64,000 nt of DNA from Fidelibacterota bacterium (GTDB lineage: Bacteria; Fidelibacterota; Marinisomatia; SCGC-AAA003-L08; JACNLC01). Location of the stretch: positions 1-64,000 of the forward strand of contig JAJRUW010000067.1 of assembly GCA_024277615.1 (NCBI GenBank), given 5' to 3'. The notes under the pieces are model-generated. The model did no database searches, had not been told where the DNA came from, and saw nothing but the letters and a program-made list of their open reading frames with translations. The translations under genes were made by a program, and so were the position numbers. Below, piece by piece: positions 36,274 to 45,229 of this stretch (position 1 is the first letter of the stretch; every line of letters begins with the position of its first letter).

Positions 36274-37155
36274 TTATTTAATATCTACAAGTTCGACTTC
36301 AAAAACGAGGGTTGAGTTGGGCGGTATGGGTCCCGCTCCACGCTCCCCATAACCCAGCTCAGGGGGGATAATAAGGGTTCTTTTTTCGCCTTTTGACATG
36401 GTCATGAAAGCTTCATCCCAGCCTTTTATCACACGCCCTTCACCGACCGGGAATTCTATGGGTTTGCCTCTGTCGTGCGAACTGTCAAATTTTGTACCAT
36501 CCTCCAAGAGTCCGGTATAATGTGCAACCACGGTCTGCCCTTTCTGAGGTGTCGGTCCTTCGCCTTTTTTGTGGACGATCATGCGTAAGCCGGAATCAGT
36601 AACGATTTCTTCACCCGGCAGATCAAAATCAGGATCGTTAAAGGGAGCTTTGATCTCATGCAGTTCCACTTCAAAGGTCAGGGTAGAATTCGGTGGGATC
36701 ACATTCCCGGCACCACGTTCACCGTAGGCGAGTTCGGAAGGAATTATAAGTTTACGCTTCCCTCCGACCTTCATGCTGCTCACACCCTCGTCCCAGCCGG
36801 GAATGACCCGGCCCATACCAATTGGAAAGGTGAATGGAGTTCCCCTGTCAACCGAACTGTCAAATTTTGTTCCATCTTCCAGCCAGCCCGTATAATCTAC
36901 GACGACATTGTCACCCTTTTGCGGGGTCTCTCCTGTTCCGACGACCAGATCAATATATTGTAATCCCGATTCTGTTGTCACGACTTCTCCTTCTGTTTCT
37001 GCAGGTGCCGCATCTTCGGAAGACCGTGCGGTCGTGTTTCCGGCAGCAGCCGTATCCGCCGTACTGTTGACCTGTCCGGCGTCGTCCTGCTTTTTCGAGC
37101 AGCCGATAAGCACTAAAGATATTCCTACAAATATAACTAAAAATTTAAACTTCAT
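36274..37155 (-). CDS. Lipoprotein with two FKBP-type peptidyl-prolyl isomerase domains
   Basis: The 293-residue protein starts with a lipoprotein signal ending LVLIGCSKK, then an Ala/Thr/Glu-rich linker and two tandem FKBP domains (about residues 65-172 and 183-293). Each shows the active-site series [14 protein letters not shown], VIxGWDE and PPNSTL. It should sit in the outer or inner membrane facing the periplasm and speed prolyl isomerisation of exported proteins. GGGAG precedes the ATG. The tandem arrangement is less common than single-domain Fkp or FkpA. Confidence 0.94.
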   Translation of the reverse strand: MKFKFLVIFVGISLVLIGCSKKQDDAGQVNSTADTAAAGNTTARSSEDAAPAETEGEVVTTESGLQYIDLVVGTGETPQKGDNVVVDYTGWLEDGTKFDSSVDRGTPFTFPIGMGRVIPGWDEGVSSMKVGGKRKLIIPSELAYGERGAGNVIPPNSTLTFEVELHEIKAPFNDPDFDLPGEEIVTDSGLRMIVHKKGEGPTPQKGQTVVAHYTGLLEDGTKFDSSHDRGKPIEFPVGEGRVIKGWDEAFMTMSKGEKRTLIIPPELGYGERGAGPIPPNSTLVFEVELVDIK

Positions 37156-37274
37156 TTAATAACTCCCAATTTAAGGGTTATAATTTACCGGTATTCATTC
37201 CACACTTATGAAGATAAATTCGGAAAATGTAAATTTTAGTTCCAGGAAAAGCCTGTCCGATTCCCGTTTCAGCG

Positions 37275-38087
37275 ATGATAAATTATACCATGGAAAATGA
37301 ACTAAAAACGGCAAGGTTGGCGGCTGTGGAAGCCGGCGGCGAGATCCTGGGCTATTATAAGCGCCATTATGAGATCCAAGAGAAAAGCTATCATAATCCG
37401 GTGACGGACGCAGACCATGCTGCAAACAGACGCATCAAAGAGATTCTGCTTTCTGAATTCCCCACTTACGGCTGGTTGTCTGAAGAAACTATTGATTCTG
37501 ACGATCGGCTCGAACGGGAATTTGTGTGGATCGTTGATCCGCTTGACGGGACGAAGGAATTTATCGAGGGTGTAGATAATTTTGCCGTGAGTATTGCCTT
37601 GGTTAAGGATGGAGTTCCCGTAATGGGAGTGCTGTTTAACCCCGCCACCCGGGAAATGATGTATGCCGTTGCAGGTCAGGGTGCTTTTTACAATGACCAC
37701 CGGGTCTGGTGCTCCCAAAAATCAACTCTTAAAACGTGTTCTATCGCTATCAGTCGCTCAGAAACCCGTAATGGATTGTGGGATAACACGGATCAGTGGT
37801 TCGCAGATAAGGGTCATATTGGCAGTGTGGCTTATAAGCTGGGTCTCACAGCCAGGGGGAAATTTGATTTTTTTGCCACTCTGCGTCCCAAAAATGAGTG
37901 GGATGTCGCTGCAGGTCAAATTATTCTCCGGGAAGCTGGAGGTGAACTCATAAATATTGCCGATGGTGAGATCAGAAAATTTAATCAGGCCAATCCTCTC
38001 ATAACCCCCGGCCTTGCAGGCGGCAATCCGCAGCTGGTGACATCCTTTCAAAAACTCTGGCGCGAGCAACTGCAGGATCGACGATGA
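37275..38087 (+). CDS. cysQ: 3'(2'),5'-bisphosphate nucleotidase / inositol monophosphatase family
   Basis: The 270-residue enzyme has the metal-binding motif WIVDPLDGTKEFIEG and the second motif WDVAAGQIILREAGGEL. The EFIEG segment after DGTKE favours the CysQ branch, which hydrolyses 3'-phosphoadenosine 5'-phosphate. Two ATGs five codons apart (37275, 37290) are possible starts. Its stop overlaps the thyA start by four bases (ATGA), so the gene leads a cysQ-thyA-folA operon. Confidence 0.88.
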   Translation: MINYTMENELKTARLAAVEAGGEILGYYKRHYEIQEKSYHNPVTDADHAANRRIKEILLSEFPTYGWLSEETIDSDDRLEREFVWIVDPLDGTKEFIEGVDNFAVSIALVKDGVPVMGVLFNPATREMMYAVAGQGAFYNDHRVWCSQKSTLKTCSIAISRSETRNGLWDNTDQWFADKGHIGSVAYKLGLTARGKFDFFATLRPKNEWDVAAGQIILREAGGELINIADGEIRKFNQANPLITPGLAGGNPQLVTSFQKLWREQLQDRR

Positions 38088-38899
38088 GAGCCTATCTTGA
38101 AATGGTCAAAACCGTGTTGGAAGAAGGTGTCCGTCAGCCCAATCGAACCGGTATTGACAGTCTGTCTTATTTTGGTTATCACTATAAAATCAACCTTTGG
38201 GAAGGTTTCCCTTTATTGACCACAAAAAAGGTCTATTTTTCTTCGGTCATCCGTGAACTTCTGTGGTATCTGTCCGGTGAGACACATATTCGTAATCTCC
38301 GTAAATACACAAAAATCTGGGATGCGTGGACCTCCGCTGAAAAAAACTGGGAGGTGGGTAAAATGTACGGCTATCAGTGGGTCAACTGGGAAAAGTACAT
38401 GCCGGGAGAAGATGCACAGATACGGCTGGAACATTTCAATCAGATTGACTACGTGATTGATTTAATCAGGACTAAACCTCAGTCCCGGCGTATGGTCGTC
38501 TCCGCCTGGAATCCGTCCGTATTGGATGAAATTGCCCTGCCGAGCTGCCATGCCTTTTTTATGTTTAAAGTTGTGAATGGCCGGCTGAACTGTCACCTCA
38601 CACAGCGCAGCGGTGATATTGCCCTCGGGATTCCTTTTAATGTAGCTAACTATGCTGTACTTACTCAGATGATTGCCCGGGAGACAGGCCTTGAAGTGGG
38701 TGAATTTTCCCATTACATTAATGATGCGCATATTTACGTGAACCACATTAAAGGTCTCGAAAAGCAACTGTCCAGAGAGCCACTGCCCCTGCCTGAGTTA
38801 GAGATCGCAAACAAACCTTTCTGGGAATTGCAGTTTGAGGATTTTAAATTGCTGGGTTACCAGCATCATCCGGCCATCAAATTCGATGTAGCAGTCTGA
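38084..38899 (+). CDS. thyA: Thymidylate synthase
   Basis: The 271-residue enzyme methylates dUMP to dTMP with methylenetetrahydrofolate. The catalytic Cys155 is in LPSCHAFFMF, the phosphate-binding Arg in NRTGIDS and SRRM, and the folate segment HLTQRSGDIALGIPFN is intact. The sequence LPSCH replaces the usual PPCH, a minor change. It is translationally coupled to cysQ and followed after 14 bases by dihydrofolate reductase, the enzyme that recycles its folate product. Confidence 0.96.
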   Translation: MRAYLEMVKTVLEEGVRQPNRTGIDSLSYFGYHYKINLWEGFPLLTTKKVYFSSVIRELLWYLSGETHIRNLRKYTKIWDAWTSAEKNWEVGKMYGYQWVNWEKYMPGEDAQIRLEHFNQIDYVIDLIRTKPQSRRMVVSAWNPSVLDEIALPSCHAFFMFKVVNGRLNCHLTQRSGDIALGIPFNVANYAVLTQMIARETGLEVGEFSHYINDAHIYVNHIKGLEKQLSREPLPLPELEIANKPFWELQFEDFKLLGYQHHPAIKFDVAV

Positions 38900-38913
38900 A
38901 TCGGGCGCAGGCA

Positions 38914-39420
38914 TTGAAGACTCTTTTACAGATTCATCTCATCTGGGCGCAGGACCAGGCCGGTGGTATCGGGAGAAACGGGAAGCTCCCCTGGCATATT
39001 CCCGAAGATCTGAAAAATTTTAAGCGGCTTACGCGGGGTCATGCGGTTATTATGGGCAAAAACACCTGGCTCTCACTACCCCTAAAACCTCTACCTAAGC
39101 GCCGGAATATCGTTTTATCCTCAAACAGGCTGACCGGTGTTGAACAATATGATTCTCTGCAGGCGTGTCTCAAGACCCTTGAAGAAGATCATTTGTCTGA
39201 GGTTTTCGTCATAGGAGGAGCGGGAGTGTATGCACAGTTTTACCCTCTTGCTTCGGATTTGCATATAACGCTCATCAGGGGCAAAACTGAGGGGCTCGAT
39301 ACCTGGTTCCCCATCTCCCTGGCGGAAATAAAAAAAGAATTTAAGCTGCAGGAAGAACGACGGTTATCAATGCAGGCCCGGTACACCCACTGGAGCAGAG
39401 TCCTTAAATCCCGCCGATAA
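38914..39420 (+). CDS. folA: Dihydrofolate reductase
   Basis: The 168-residue enzyme reduces dihydrofolate with NADPH. The Met20-loop region GGIGRNGKLPWHIPEDLKNF, the NADPH motif VIMGKNTW and FVIGGAGVYAQFYP are present. The start is TTG at 38914 with only a weak CAGG ribosome site, which may lower its level relative to thyA. Its 3' end overlaps the convergent EamA transporter gene by 17 bases. Confidence 0.95.
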   Translation: MKTLLQIHLIWAQDQAGGIGRNGKLPWHIPEDLKNFKRLTRGHAVIMGKNTWLSLPLKPLPKRRNIVLSSNRLTGVEQYDSLQACLKTLEEDHLSEVFVIGGAGVYAQFYPLASDLHITLIRGKTEGLDTWFPISLAEIKKEFKLQEERRLSMQARYTHWSRVLKSRR

Positions 39421-40342
39421 AGACCAGATAAACCCCAACAACAGCGGATAGCAGTGACAGACTTCGTCGCCTGGTGATAGGTTCTTTCAGGAATAGCCAG
39501 GCAAAAATGAAAATCCAGACAGTAGAAGTCTGGTTCAGCACACTGGCCACGGATGCTTTGGTCATGGCCATCCCACCAACCCACATGGTCAGTGCTATAA
39601 AACTCCCCATAAACGAACTGCCAAGGAGCAGCGGCCAGAGAGATTTATCTTTAAAAGGTGCGATGAGATCGGACCGCCTGTTGAAATACAGAAAGATGAG
39701 ACCGGAGACCAGTACGCCGGGAACCAGCCTGAACCCGGCAATCCACAGTTGCATGGAGGTATTGTCATAGACCTTGTTAAGTACCGGCTTCATGATGACG
39801 ACACCGAGGGCCATCAACCCGACGGCGGTGATAGCCAGCACAACCCCTTTGCGGTATTCGTGCTGACTTACCGGGATTTTTCGGACTTTGTAGGTTGTTA
39901 TCAGGATTGCAGCGATGATGAGGGCGGCGCCAAAAAACTGCAGCGGACCCAGCCGTTCACCCACCAGTATATAAGCAAACAGAATTACCATGGGGCTGTA
40001 GGCGCTGTCCACAATGGCTGATATCCCGGCCCCCAGCGTATTTAAAGACATGAAAAAAATAGTGTCGGCAATCCCGATGCCTATAATACCACTGAGAATG
40101 AGTAGCGCATAATCGACAAGTGTCAAACCGGGTGAACCTGCTTCGGCAATGGGCTGCAAAATAGGTTGATGAAGAATGAGAATGGTAGCCAAAAACAAGA
40201 TCATACCCACCATGTTTTTGAACGGATTAAGTGCAATGGGAGAAACGCGCTCTCCGATTTTCTTGAAGAACACTACGGATAAGCCCCAGATCATGGCACT
40301 GGCCAGGGACAATATCTCGCCGATGTAGGGTATTTCGGTCAT
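39404..40342 (-). CDS. EamA/DMT family membrane transporter (second copy)
   Basis: The 312-residue protein has ten hydrophobic spans in two EamA halves (IGEILSLASAMIWGLSVVFF; YRKGVVLAITAVGLMALGVV). It resembles but is not closely identical to the transporter at 2036-2959. The substrate is unknown. It lacks an evident ribosome site and sits 143 bases downstream of a small membrane-protein gene on the same strand. Confidence 0.88.
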   Translation of the reverse strand: MTEIPYIGEILSLASAMIWGLSVVFFKKIGERVSPIALNPFKNMVGMILFLATILILHQPILQPIAEAGSPGLTLVDYALLILSGIIGIGIADTIFFMSLNTLGAGISAIVDSAYSPMVILFAYILVGERLGPLQFFGAALIIAAILITTYKVRKIPVSQHEYRKGVVLAITAVGLMALGVVIMKPVLNKVYDNTSMQLWIAGFRLVPGVLVSGLIFLYFNRRSDLIAPFKDKSLWPLLLGSSFMGSFIALTMWVGGMAMTKASVASVLNQTSTVWIFIFAWLFLKEPITRRRSLSLLSAVVGVYLVFIGGI

Positions 40343-40400
40343 TCTGTATTTCTTGATTAATGTATTATTTCAGGATGGTAAAGTTGTGAGTATTCTTCAA

Positions 40401-40437
40401 GACGGATGAACTGTTTTATTGACTTATTTCATCCGTC
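40401..40437 (-). other. Hairpin between small membrane protein and EamA genes
   Basis: GACGGATGAA and TTCATCCGTC form a perfect 10-base stem around a 17-base AT-rich loop. It has no T-run, so it may be a weak terminator, an RNA processing site or a protein-binding site. Confidence 0.4.
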
Positions 40438-40485
40438 GGGGTGAATACCCGGACCGAAACCTGGGGGGAGAATGTTCCGGGTCAA

Positions 40486-40860
40486 TTACGATCGGTCAGC
40501 AAGGATATGGACCGAACCCACTGTGATGATAGGGAAAATTAAATAAGTGAAACCGATATCTGCCATGTAATCCAGGAAGGGCATCTGCATGGGTCCGCGG
40601 CTGAACATCACCAGGTCAATGATCAGACTGATCCCGAACCACAGAAAGCCCACTTTTAGCCCTTCGCTGAGCAGAACTGTACTAAAAGATCGAAAATAGA
40701 GGCGTGTAAAAACCATACAGCAGAAGGTAAGGACCAGGGGCATGATGGTTTCGAACATGGGGGAACCAACTTCCCGCAGGGGATAGATCAGAATCGCAAC
40801 GACAAATGGGATCAGCCAAAGGAGAAAACCGTATCCGAGCGCATACTTAATTGATTTCAT
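40486..40860 (-). CDS. Small four-span membrane protein of unknown function
   Basis: The 124-residue protein has four hydrophobic segments (about residues 8-26, 37-55, 66-85 and 101-118) and few charged residues in between. I do not recognise the family. AAGGA precedes the ATG. It lies just downstream of the c-haem lipoprotein gene on the same strand (77-base gap), so a role in the same respiratory or sensory module is possible but not shown. Confidence 0.7.
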   Translation of the reverse strand: MKSIKYALGYGFLLWLIPFVVAILIYPLREVGSPMFETIMPLVLTFCCMVFTRLYFRSFSTVLLSEGLKVGFLWFGISLIIDLVMFSRGPMQMPFLDYMADIGFTYLIFPIITVGSVHILADRS

Positions 40861-40937
40861 GAAATTATTCCTTTATTTTTATTAAGCAGGTCTTTGTGGT
40901 ACAGCAACTTGTCACCCCGATTTGCGGATCTGAAACA

Positions 40938-41558
40938 TCAGTTCTCCGGCTGTTTGTCGAGAGTCACACTGATTAGTCCCCGAAAATCTTTATCCCGGTA
41001 ACCGGTTGCAGCATCTGCAGGATAGAGCTGATTGATTTTCTTCAGGACATCGGGATTGATATTTTTTTCTTCGCCGTGACAATGCAGACAGACGCCACCC
41101 ATAACAATGGGCTGATAATAGCGGTAAAAGACCTTTTTGGCCTGGATAATCCTTTGGATGTAGTACTCCGGCAAGTCCTCACCCGTCTGCACCTTTTCGT
41201 TGTAATACAGCAGCGCTTCTTTCTCATATTTATCAGGGGCATCTGCCGGATTGCGAACTCTGAAAGCAGTCCTTTTAATTGCCGTTACACCGTCGTATTT
41301 ATCAATTATGCGCTGCGCATATACCGGTGCCCATTGATTACAGATAGTAATGGTATTTACAAATCCGCTGGCATCAATTGAATTTAGTAAGGTTTCCCGC
41401 AGGTTTCCGGTCAATTCTCCCACAACCTCTTCCCCCAATTGAATTTCACGGACAGCTTCTTTCGGGTCAGGAATAGTAATCCGGTCATCTTGTATCTCGC
41501 AGGCCGTGATTAAAATAAGAGCTAGCAGAAGTAATGAGATAATCTTATACCAATTCAT
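40938..41558 (-). CDS. c-haem lipoprotein with Tll0287-like (DUF3365) domain
   Basis: The 206-residue protein has a lipoprotein signal (ILITAC, Cys20) and a Tll0287-like domain with TICNQWAPVYAQRI, RVRNPADAPDKYEKEAL, then a haem c site CLHCH at residues 157-161, and GYRDKDFRGLISVTL at the end. Such domains are haem-based sensors or electron carriers. The frame is open upstream to 41681, but the ATG at 41558 gives a proper lipoprotein signal. Its haem would be attached by the Ccm system at 19712-25278. Confidence 0.88.
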   Translation of the reverse strand: MNWYKIISLLLLALILITACEIQDDRITIPDPKEAVREIQLGEEVVGELTGNLRETLLNSIDASGFVNTITICNQWAPVYAQRIIDKYDGVTAIKRTAFRVRNPADAPDKYEKEALLYYNEKVQTGEDLPEYYIQRIIQAKKVFYRYYQPIVMGGVCLHCHGEEKNINPDVLKKINQLYPADAATGYRDKDFRGLISVTLDKQPEN

Positions 41559-41599
41559 GACATGAATTTTACACTTCCAAGGTGTAATAGCCGAAACAT

Positions 41600-42322
41600 T
41601 TATTCTTTGAAAGGTCCAATTACTAATGGAATAATATCCAGGATGTTGATATCGCCGTCTGCGTTCACATCTCCAGCCCATAATTCATAGGGAGAGAGTA
41701 TCTCCTGAAAACCGAGAATGATTGACACGATCGCCACGATATCAATAATATTAATGTTGCCGTCTGCGTTCACATCTCCTTTTTGAAAAAACTGTGTGAT
41801 GATGACGGAAATTCCATCAAAACGGGTATGCCCAACTCCCGGACCTCCGATTGCCCCGGCATCGAGAATGGCATGATAGCCGGTACCGGGAGACAAATTC
41901 AACAAAGTATCCACCGCCTCTACATAGGTCCACTCTATGGCGTCAGATGGAATTGACATCAGCAGGTCACCTGAGACCGGGTCACCTATCCCAATTCCGG
42001 ATAACAGAGGAATATTCTCTTCCACCTTTATCCAGCCGGCCAGGCTCACAACGGGTACATGATCCGATACATAATGGAGCTCCGGCAATAATTGAGTCGC
42101 CTGCCCAGGGAAACAGCCCTGGTAATTCCCGGATTCCAATCTCAAACTCCAATCACCTTCTCCGGCCGGGGCATCCTGCACTGATTCGGCGAAACAATTG
42201 ACCTCCCAGTTATCAAGACTTGGCAGGGATTCATTTTCAAAGCCCGGATTGAGCACCAGGTTTTGAGAGAGCGCTAGTGATAAAACCAGCGTACCGGTTA
42301 GAATATTAAGTAATCGTTTCAT
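41600..42322 (-). CDS. Secreted jelly-roll protein with dockerin-like tail
   Basis: The 240-residue protein has a signal peptide (MKRLLNILTGTLVLSLALSQ) and then a carbohydrate-binding-module-like beta-sandwich that begins NLVLNPGFENE and contains DNWEV and WSLRLESG (about residues 20-172), similar to CBM4/9 domains. The tail has two dockerin loops, GDVNADGNINIID and GDVNADGDINILD, but after the second loop the helix is short (IPLVIGPFKE) and breaks the usual pattern. AGGAGAGG precedes the ATG. No catalytic domain is present, so it may bind glycan or a surface partner. It ends 42 bases from the upstream ORF open at 41681, not overlapping the real lipoprotein gene. Confidence 0.78.
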   Translation of the reverse strand: MKRLLNILTGTLVLSLALSQNLVLNPGFENESLPSLDNWEVNCFAESVQDAPAGEGDWSLRLESGNYQGCFPGQATQLLPELHYVSDHVPVVSLAGWIKVEENIPLLSGIGIGDPVSGDLLMSIPSDAIEWTYVEAVDTLLNLSPGTGYHAILDAGAIGGPGVGHTRFDGISVIITQFFQKGDVNADGNINIIDIVAIVSIILGFQEILSPYELWAGDVNADGDINILDIIPLVIGPFKE

Positions 42323-42379
42323 GACCTCTCCTGCGTGATTTAATCTTTTATACGGACTCGTGCAAAGATGAGGGACAAG

Positions 42380-45040
42380 TTATCGGCCTGGATCAAGGAT
42401 CAAATTCACCAATCGGACTACATCCAATATATTCAAATCATTGTCACTATTCAAATCCCCTGCCCAGAACTGATAGTCCGTGGGGGTTTCGGTCTGAATG
42501 ACGAAATTCACCAGCAAGACGATATCCAGAATATCCCGGCTGCCATCCTGATTGACATCTCCCGGCATACCAACAACGACAGAAGCACTGCCGGTCTCTG
42601 CAGGGATGGAATTCCCCTGGGGATCCGATACGATGACATCCGCAAAACCGAGCCCGATCACAGTGCCCGGTTCAACCGCTTCGGATGCCTGGTAGTAGAG
42701 CGTGGCAAAAGTGTATTCTCCGGGCTCCAGGGCACAGCCTTCCGTTGAAAAGAAGACGGTGATCACAGCCCCCTCAACCTCGTTGAAGCTGGTGGAGAAA
42801 CAATCGAGCTCTGAAGTAAAACTTACCGTCGTCAACAGATCGGGGTCATCCAGCATAGTGAATTGAATGCCGGCAACTGCTTCCGCATTCTCCAGGAAGA
42901 TGGGAATGGCCACGGTGTCACCGGGGAGAACCGTTCCTCCTCCGGCGGTTATCAGTGCCGGGAACATATTGTCGAGAGGATTTAAATAAAAATTCCGTTC
43001 GGTGAGACCGTCGATCCAGATTTCATCTGCGAGCCCAACATAGCCTTCAGCTTCTATTTCCACGCTGTACAGTCCCGGTTCGGGCAGGTCAATCCAATAA
43101 TTCCCTTCTTCGGTGTAAGTTTCAAACTGCATATCACCCAGCCACAGGACAATATGAGCGTTCCACAGGGGAACCGTCTCACCGAATATGTTAATTCCGT
43201 ACACCATGCCCGTGAGCACAGGTTCAATTGGCTGAGAACCAAAATAAAAATCTACCTGAATTTCTACACCGGGTGGTACAAACGTATCCTCGTTGAGACT
43301 CTCTCCGCCGGGCAGTTCACAGGTAATGAGATAGGGCCCGGGCATTACTTCCATCTCATACCCTCCATCTTCCCCGCTTACGGCATCATAGGCTGCCCCG
43401 GATAACTGCTGGACTGCCGTGATGACCGCGCCGGGGATGACCTCGATCACATCTTGTGTGGTTTGAAAAACCGTGCCGAAGAGGAGGCCATTGTCCTGGG
43501 GCTCCCAGGGATAAACACAGGCCTGATTGCTGAATTCAGATTCCATTTCATTCGCAACAGCAGACACCTTAAAACAGGCGATGGAATCGGGACCCGGAAA
43601 ATCATTAAAGAGATATTCATAATGCTGTTCCGGTGTCTGATCGATCAGGGTGTATTCAAAATCCGACTGCCAGCCGAGATTGGCGAAAATATTAAAGACC
43701 GGCGTCATATCAGGGTCCGGCAGCGGTGGGTATTGCCAGTCGAGAATCGCCGTTCCTCCCAACCCGTTCGAAGGATCATACCAGGCAGTCAGGTTGACCG
43801 GCGCAGGCGGGAAAGGCGGTTCCATATTCCAAACACAAACAGTGTTAGAAGGGGGCGACTCCAATTCATTGCACAGGGCTGTTACGCGGTAACAAATTTC
43901 CCAGGGCTCGTCATCGGGGAATTCCGGTTGATGTTCCCAGCTCAGGTCACTCGTTTCCCCGACCATTTCCCACTGACTATCGGGAATATCAGGAGCGCGG
44001 GCATAGATTCGGTATTGAATCGGGCAGTCATCCGGGATATTCTGGGGTGCCCCCCAGGTTAGAAAAACAACCTGCAGGGCGGGGTCCGTTTCAGCAAGCA
44101 GATTCCGGGGAGGTGAGATTTGCGGATATTCCCAGGCATTGAAATGAAAATTCAATTCCTGTTCGGTGTCCGGCTGAATCACAATTTCGCTTTGCAGGGT
44201 CCCCAACTCCGTAATGCAGGTCACTATCCAGGGGATATCAATTGCGGGAAGTTCCAGAAGATACTCACCGTTTTGGTTGCTTTCAGTCTCAGGGTTAGGT
44301 TCGGGTCCCCAGGCCGGTGTAGCCGAGATTAGCGCTCCTTCAATGGGGAAGGTGGGTCCCTCAGGTGATAGTTGGCCGGTGACAAGACCGAAAATCCAGC
44401 CCACCTCGTTGACGGATTCAGGCTGCAGGTAAAAATCAAGTTCAAGGGGTTCATTGCTGTAACCGGGCAGGGGTTCACTCTGGTCGATATACCCTGCCAG
44501 TGCTACCATAATTTCGAAAGCGGCATAGGCCACATCACCAAATTCATAATATCCGGTCGAGTCGGTAAATGTTTCTGCCAGCAGTCCCCCGGTAAAGCCT
44601 CCGAAGATCTGCACCAGCGCACTGTACAGCGGAACCGGCATTTCGCCTGAGGGATTATCTGCATACACGTGGCCGTACAGGGCCGCAACCTGCAGGTCTT
44701 GAGGGATCAGTTGGAAATCAACCTGGTATTCCAATTCTTGCGGTAAAAAGGTCTCATCCGCCGGTTGAAAACCCTCCGCTGTGCAGGTTGCCGTAATAGG
44801 CCCATCCCACAACCAAAGAAAAGTGAACTCATAATAACCGTCTTCATCGGAGAAGCCTCCCATATCCGGACCGTTGCCGACGAAAATATGAGCTCCGGCG
44901 AGGGGTTGGACCAGCCCGGCACTTAGTGTGGTTACCTGTCCGAATAGGGTTACTTCCTGGGAAAACAACGGTAATGCGAGAAACGGCAGAAAAACCGTCA
45001 AAATTTTTATCTGCCGGTAATTGAAGATTTTCTTAAACAC
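42380..45040 (-). CDS. Large secreted protein with Cna/CarboxypepD-like and FnIII-like repeats, cohesin and dockerin
   Basis: The 886-residue protein has a signal (VFLPFLALPLFS), then repeated carboxypeptidase-regulatory-like beta-sandwiches (for example LFGQVTTLSAGLVQPLAGAH, YGHVYADNPSGEMPVPLYSA, GLVTGQLSPEGPTFPIEGA), two fibronectin-III-like domains in the middle, and near the C-terminus a cohesin-like domain (from about VLPGDTVAIPIFLENAEAVA to ETGSASVVVG) followed at once by two dockerin loops (GDVNQDGSRDILD, GDLNSDNDLNILD). I use the GTG at 45040, eight bases after AGGAGGA; an ATG at 45073 is less well placed. A protein with both halves of a cohesin-dockerin pair could chain to itself or gather other dockerin proteins. 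Confidence 0.8.
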   Translation of the reverse strand: MFKKIFNYRQIKILTVFLPFLALPLFSQEVTLFGQVTTLSAGLVQPLAGAHIFVGNGPDMGGFSDEDGYYEFTFLWLWDGPITATCTAEGFQPADETFLPQELEYQVDFQLIPQDLQVAALYGHVYADNPSGEMPVPLYSALVQIFGGFTGGLLAETFTDSTGYYEFGDVAYAAFEIMVALAGYIDQSEPLPGYSNEPLELDFYLQPESVNEVGWIFGLVTGQLSPEGPTFPIEGALISATPAWGPEPNPETESNQNGEYLLELPAIDIPWIVTCITELGTLQSEIVIQPDTEQELNFHFNAWEYPQISPPRNLLAETDPALQVVFLTWGAPQNIPDDCPIQYRIYARAPDIPDSQWEMVGETSDLSWEHQPEFPDDEPWEICYRVTALCNELESPPSNTVCVWNMEPPFPPAPVNLTAWYDPSNGLGGTAILDWQYPPLPDPDMTPVFNIFANLGWQSDFEYTLIDQTPEQHYEYLFNDFPGPDSIACFKVSAVANEMESEFSNQACVYPWEPQDNGLLFGTVFQTTQDVIEVIPGAVITAVQQLSGAAYDAVSGEDGGYEMEVMPGPYLITCELPGGESLNEDTFVPPGVEIQVDFYFGSQPIEPVLTGMVYGINIFGETVPLWNAHIVLWLGDMQFETYTEEGNYWIDLPEPGLYSVEIEAEGYVGLADEIWIDGLTERNFYLNPLDNMFPALITAGGGTVLPGDTVAIPIFLENAEAVAGIQFTMLDDPDLLTTVSFTSELDCFSTSFNEVEGAVITVFFSTEGCALEPGEYTFATLYYQASEAVEPGTVIGLGFADVIVSDPQGNSIPAETGSASVVVGMPGDVNQDGSRDILDIVLLVNFVIQTETPTDYQFWAGDLNSDNDLNILDVVRLVNLILDPGR

Positions 45041-45229
45041 GGCGGGGTCCTCCTGTTCAAATTGATGAGGCAATACGAGGAGTAATTTAAGACTTTTTAA
45101 ACTAATCTGGAAGTGCCCGGCACGTCCCCTGCCCGCAGCCGGCTTTAGCAGGCCTCAGAGAGCGGTAACATCAGGCGGTCAGAACTACGCTGCCAGGCCA
45201 GGTTGTCAGGGTTGACTTCCGAAAAGGGT

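Noticed and set aside
40486-40860. A riboswitch or tRNA in the gaps near the small membrane protein
   Set aside because: No T-loop, acceptor stem or known riboswitch core was seen; only a simple hairpin at 40401-40437.
42380-45040. Calling the dockerin set a cellulosome
   Set aside because: There is one cohesin-like domain and no cellulase or scaffoldin with many cohesins, so only a cohesin/dockerin-type attachment is supported.
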